64,000 nt of DNA. It comes from Paenibacillus sp. JNUCC-31 (GTDB lineage Bacteria > Bacillota > Bacilli > Paenibacillales > Paenibacillaceae). Below the pieces are notes generated by a model that ran no database searches, was not told where the DNA came from, and saw only the letters and a program-made list of their open reading frames with translations. Below, piece by piece: positions 62,479-64,000 of this stretch (positions within the stretch are counted from its first letter, which is position 1; every line of letters starts with the position of its first letter). The translations under genes and the position numbers were made by a program. The stretch is from the NCBI RefSeq assembly GCF_014844075.1, contig NZ_CP062165.1, forward strand, positions 6,882,001 to 6,946,000. Direction: 5' to 3'.

Positions 62479-64000
62479 ATGCTAAATTTCATGCAAAAAA
62501 GCAAGAGAGTATTGGCTTTTGCAAGTGCGGCATTATTGATTCTTACGTTGTGTTTGTCTATTTCTCCTTCCATCGTATCGGCAGCATCTGCTTTTAATCA
62601 AACGCAGGCTTCCAGCTACAATAGCCAATCCGGAGTCCAGCTGGAAAGTTCCAGCGAAGGCGGGCAAAATGTCGCATTTATTGACAACGGTGATTACATT
62701 GTATTCAACAATGTGGATTTTGGTAACGGTGCCAATTCAATCGACGTGAGAGTAGCCAGCAATAACAGTGGCGGTACCATCGAGATCCGTCTGGATAGCC
62801 TAAACGGGACACTCGCGGGAACTGTTGCTGTTCCAGGTACGGGCGGGTGGCAATCCTGGCAAACGAAGTCCGGGTCAATCAGTGGTGCCACTGGTGTACA
62901 CACAGTCTACCTTAAATTCACTGGTGGCACCGGGAATTTGTTCAATCTACTCTGGTACAAATTCAGTGCATCCGCCGCTGGTGGCGGAGGAGATGTCGTA
63001 GGCAAATTGTATGCCGGATATCAAGGCTGGTTCAACGCAGCCGGAGACGGTTCACCGAACGGGGGCTGGGTGCATTGGTCCAAAAATAGCAGTGCGCCAT
63101 CAGCAAATGGCAACGTGAATTTCGAACTGTACCCAGACCTTCGCGAATATTCCAAGCTGTATCAGACGAGTCTGGCGAACCTCGGCAATGGTTCTCCTGC
63201 CAAATTGTTCTCTTCATATGATCAGGAGACGGTCAACAAACATTTTGAGTGGATGCAGACCTACAATATCGACGGTGCAGCATTGCAACGGTTCGGCGCA
63301 GATGAGAGCGACACACCGAACAATTGGAAAAGCAACCGGGATAGCGTAGCCGTCAAGGTTAAGAATGCCGCGGAATCCTATAATCGCAAGTTCTATGTCA
63401 TGTATGACATTACAGGAATGAATGCGAGTAATTGGGTACAGGCAGTCAAGCATGACTGGACGACCAATGTCGTGAACAACATGCACCTTCCATCCTCAAC
63501 AGCCTATGCGAAGCAGAACGGCAAGATGGTTGTCTGTATTTGGGGTATCGGGTTTACGGATCGTCCGGGTACTGCTTCAGAAGCGGCCGATTTAATCGGT
63601 TGGTTCAAAAATCAGGGAATCTATGTCATTGGCGGCGTACCTACGTATTGGAGAACGGGCAATAACGACTCCCGATCTGATTTTATAAACGTCTACAAAT
63701 CGATGGATATGATCTCGCCTTGGTCTGTTGGCCGCTTCGGTAATATTCAGCAAGCAGACAATTTCAAAACGAATCAACTTCAGCCTGACCTGGCCTTCAC
63801 CCAGCAGAATGGAATTGATTATCAGCCAGTGATCTGGCCGGGTTTCGCTTGGTCCAATATGACCGGTGGCCCAAGAAACGAAATTCCGCGTTTGCATGGT
63901 GACTTCATGTGGAGGCAGGCCTACAATCTGAAGAGTATAGGTATCCATACCGGATATATTGCGATGTTTGACGAATACGATGAAGGTACTGCCGTTGCTA
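62479..64000 (+). CDS. Secreted CBM / GH99-GH71-like glycosidase, cut by window end
   Basis: The frame from ATG 62479 (AATAGGGGG upstream) is open to the window end (507 codons). A signal peptide (KRVLAFASAALLILTLCLSISPSIVSAA), a CBM6-like domain (about 36-165; NVAFIDNGDYIVFNNVDFGNGANSIDVRVA..GTIEIRLDSLNG..GVHTVYLKF), then a TIM-barrel domain beginning KLYAGYQGWFNAAGDGSPNGGWVHWSK (from about 178) with GAALQRFG, KFYVMYDITGM and VVCIWGIGF, as in GH99/GH71-like enzymes (endo-alpha-mannosidase or related). Secreted and thus a likely extracellular partner of importer 3. The catalytic C-terminal part is outside. Confidence 0.83.
   Translation, partial: MLNFMQKSKRVLAFASAALLILTLCLSISPSIVSAASAFNQTQASSYNSQSGVQLESSSEGGQNVAFIDNGDYIVFNNVDFGNGANSIDVRVASNNSGGTIEIRLDSLNGTLAGTVAVPGTGGWQSWQTKSGSISGATGVHTVYLKFTGGTGNLFNLLWYKFSASAAGGGGDVVGKLYAGYQGWFNAAGDGSPNGGWVHWSKNSSAPSANGNVNFELYPDLREYSKLYQTSLANLGNGSPAKLFSSYDQETVNKHFEWMQTYNIDGAALQRFGADESDTPNNWKSNRDSVAVKVKNAAESYNRKFYVMYDITGMNASNWVQAVKHDWTTNVVNNMHLPSSTAYAKQNGKMVVCIWGIGFTDRPGTASEAADLIGWFKNQGIYVIGGVPTYWRTGNNDSRSDFINVYKSMDMISPWSVGRFGNIQQADNFKTNQLQPDLAFTQQNGIDYQPVIWPGFAWSNMTGGPRNEIPRLHGDFMWRQAYNLKSIGIHTGYIAMFDEYDEGTAVA

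Noticed and set aside
1..64000. CRISPR arrays, tRNA or rRNA genes
   Set aside because: No regularly spaced repeats and no cloverleaf or rRNA-like sequence were noticed on reading.

Overview
The window looks like a Paenibacillus chromosome. The signs are YesM/YesN-type two-component pairs beside Lpl-type sugar ABC transporters, three S-layer homology (SLH) repeats on a giant secreted polysaccharide-degrading protein, a gerABC-type spore germination operon, a copper-amine-oxidase-like/GH18 protein, and AGGAGG-type ribosome sites throughout. This assignment rests on gene content and style, not on a database match. I see no rRNA, tRNA or CRISPR array.

Layout. 1-0.5 kb: 3' end of a SPOR-like protein and two terminators. 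0.6-3.7 kb: a compact D-serine-type vancomycin-resistance-like cluster (VanT-like racemase without its membrane half, VanXY-like peptidase, VanG/VanC-like ligase) with no vanRS beside it, followed by what may be an IS1182-like end remnant. 4.2-9.4 kb: GH18 protein, a divergent SDR/merR pair sharing a textbook 19-bp-spacer MerR promoter, and metE behind a perfect palindrome. 9.7-16.4 kb: AraC regulator, complete sugar ABC importer, YesN/YesM pair. 16.6-21.5 kb: second (Lpl-type) importer with a GH76 alpha-1,6-mannanase-like enzyme. 21.7-25.8 kb: MmcQ/YjbR protein and gerABC-like operon. 26-29.2 kb: PTS EIICB, nanE and an RpiR regulator (amino-sugar uptake). 29.4-35.2 kb: AraC/SDR pair, secreted lipase, GH2 enzyme. 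35.3-37.9 kb: broken HTH regulator, orphan receiver-like protein, a murB and an FMN reductase. 38.2-39.6 kb: secreted PQQ-repeat protein. 39.75-42.79 kb: an intact-looking ISL3-family insertion sequence carrying two passenger genes (ArsR regulator and MFS exporter) between perfect 25-bp inverted repeats. 43-47 kb: a second SDR with the same MerR-type operator, a structured intergenic repeat, a TetR/HXXEE operon and a membrane-anchored alpha/beta hydrolase. 47.1-64 kb: a polysaccharide-utilisation locus with a GntR/LacI-hybrid regulator divergent from an ABC importer, a GH38 alpha-mannosidase, a 1,856-residue SLH-anchored pectate-lyase-fold protein, a ManD-like enolase-superfamily enzyme, a sugar epimerase/dehydrogenase, and a GH99/GH71-like secreted enzyme cut by the window end.

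How they fit together. Three ABC importers, GH76, GH38, the GH99/71-like enzyme and the ManD homologue point to alpha-mannan or mannose/uronate-containing polysaccharides as substrates. The importers appear to depend on an ATPase (MsmX type) encoded elsewhere. Candidate cre sites lie upstream of several of these units. The most notable findings are the cargo-carrying ISL3 element, the regulator-less D-Ser-type van cluster, and the shared MerR operator at two SDR genes 36 kb apart.
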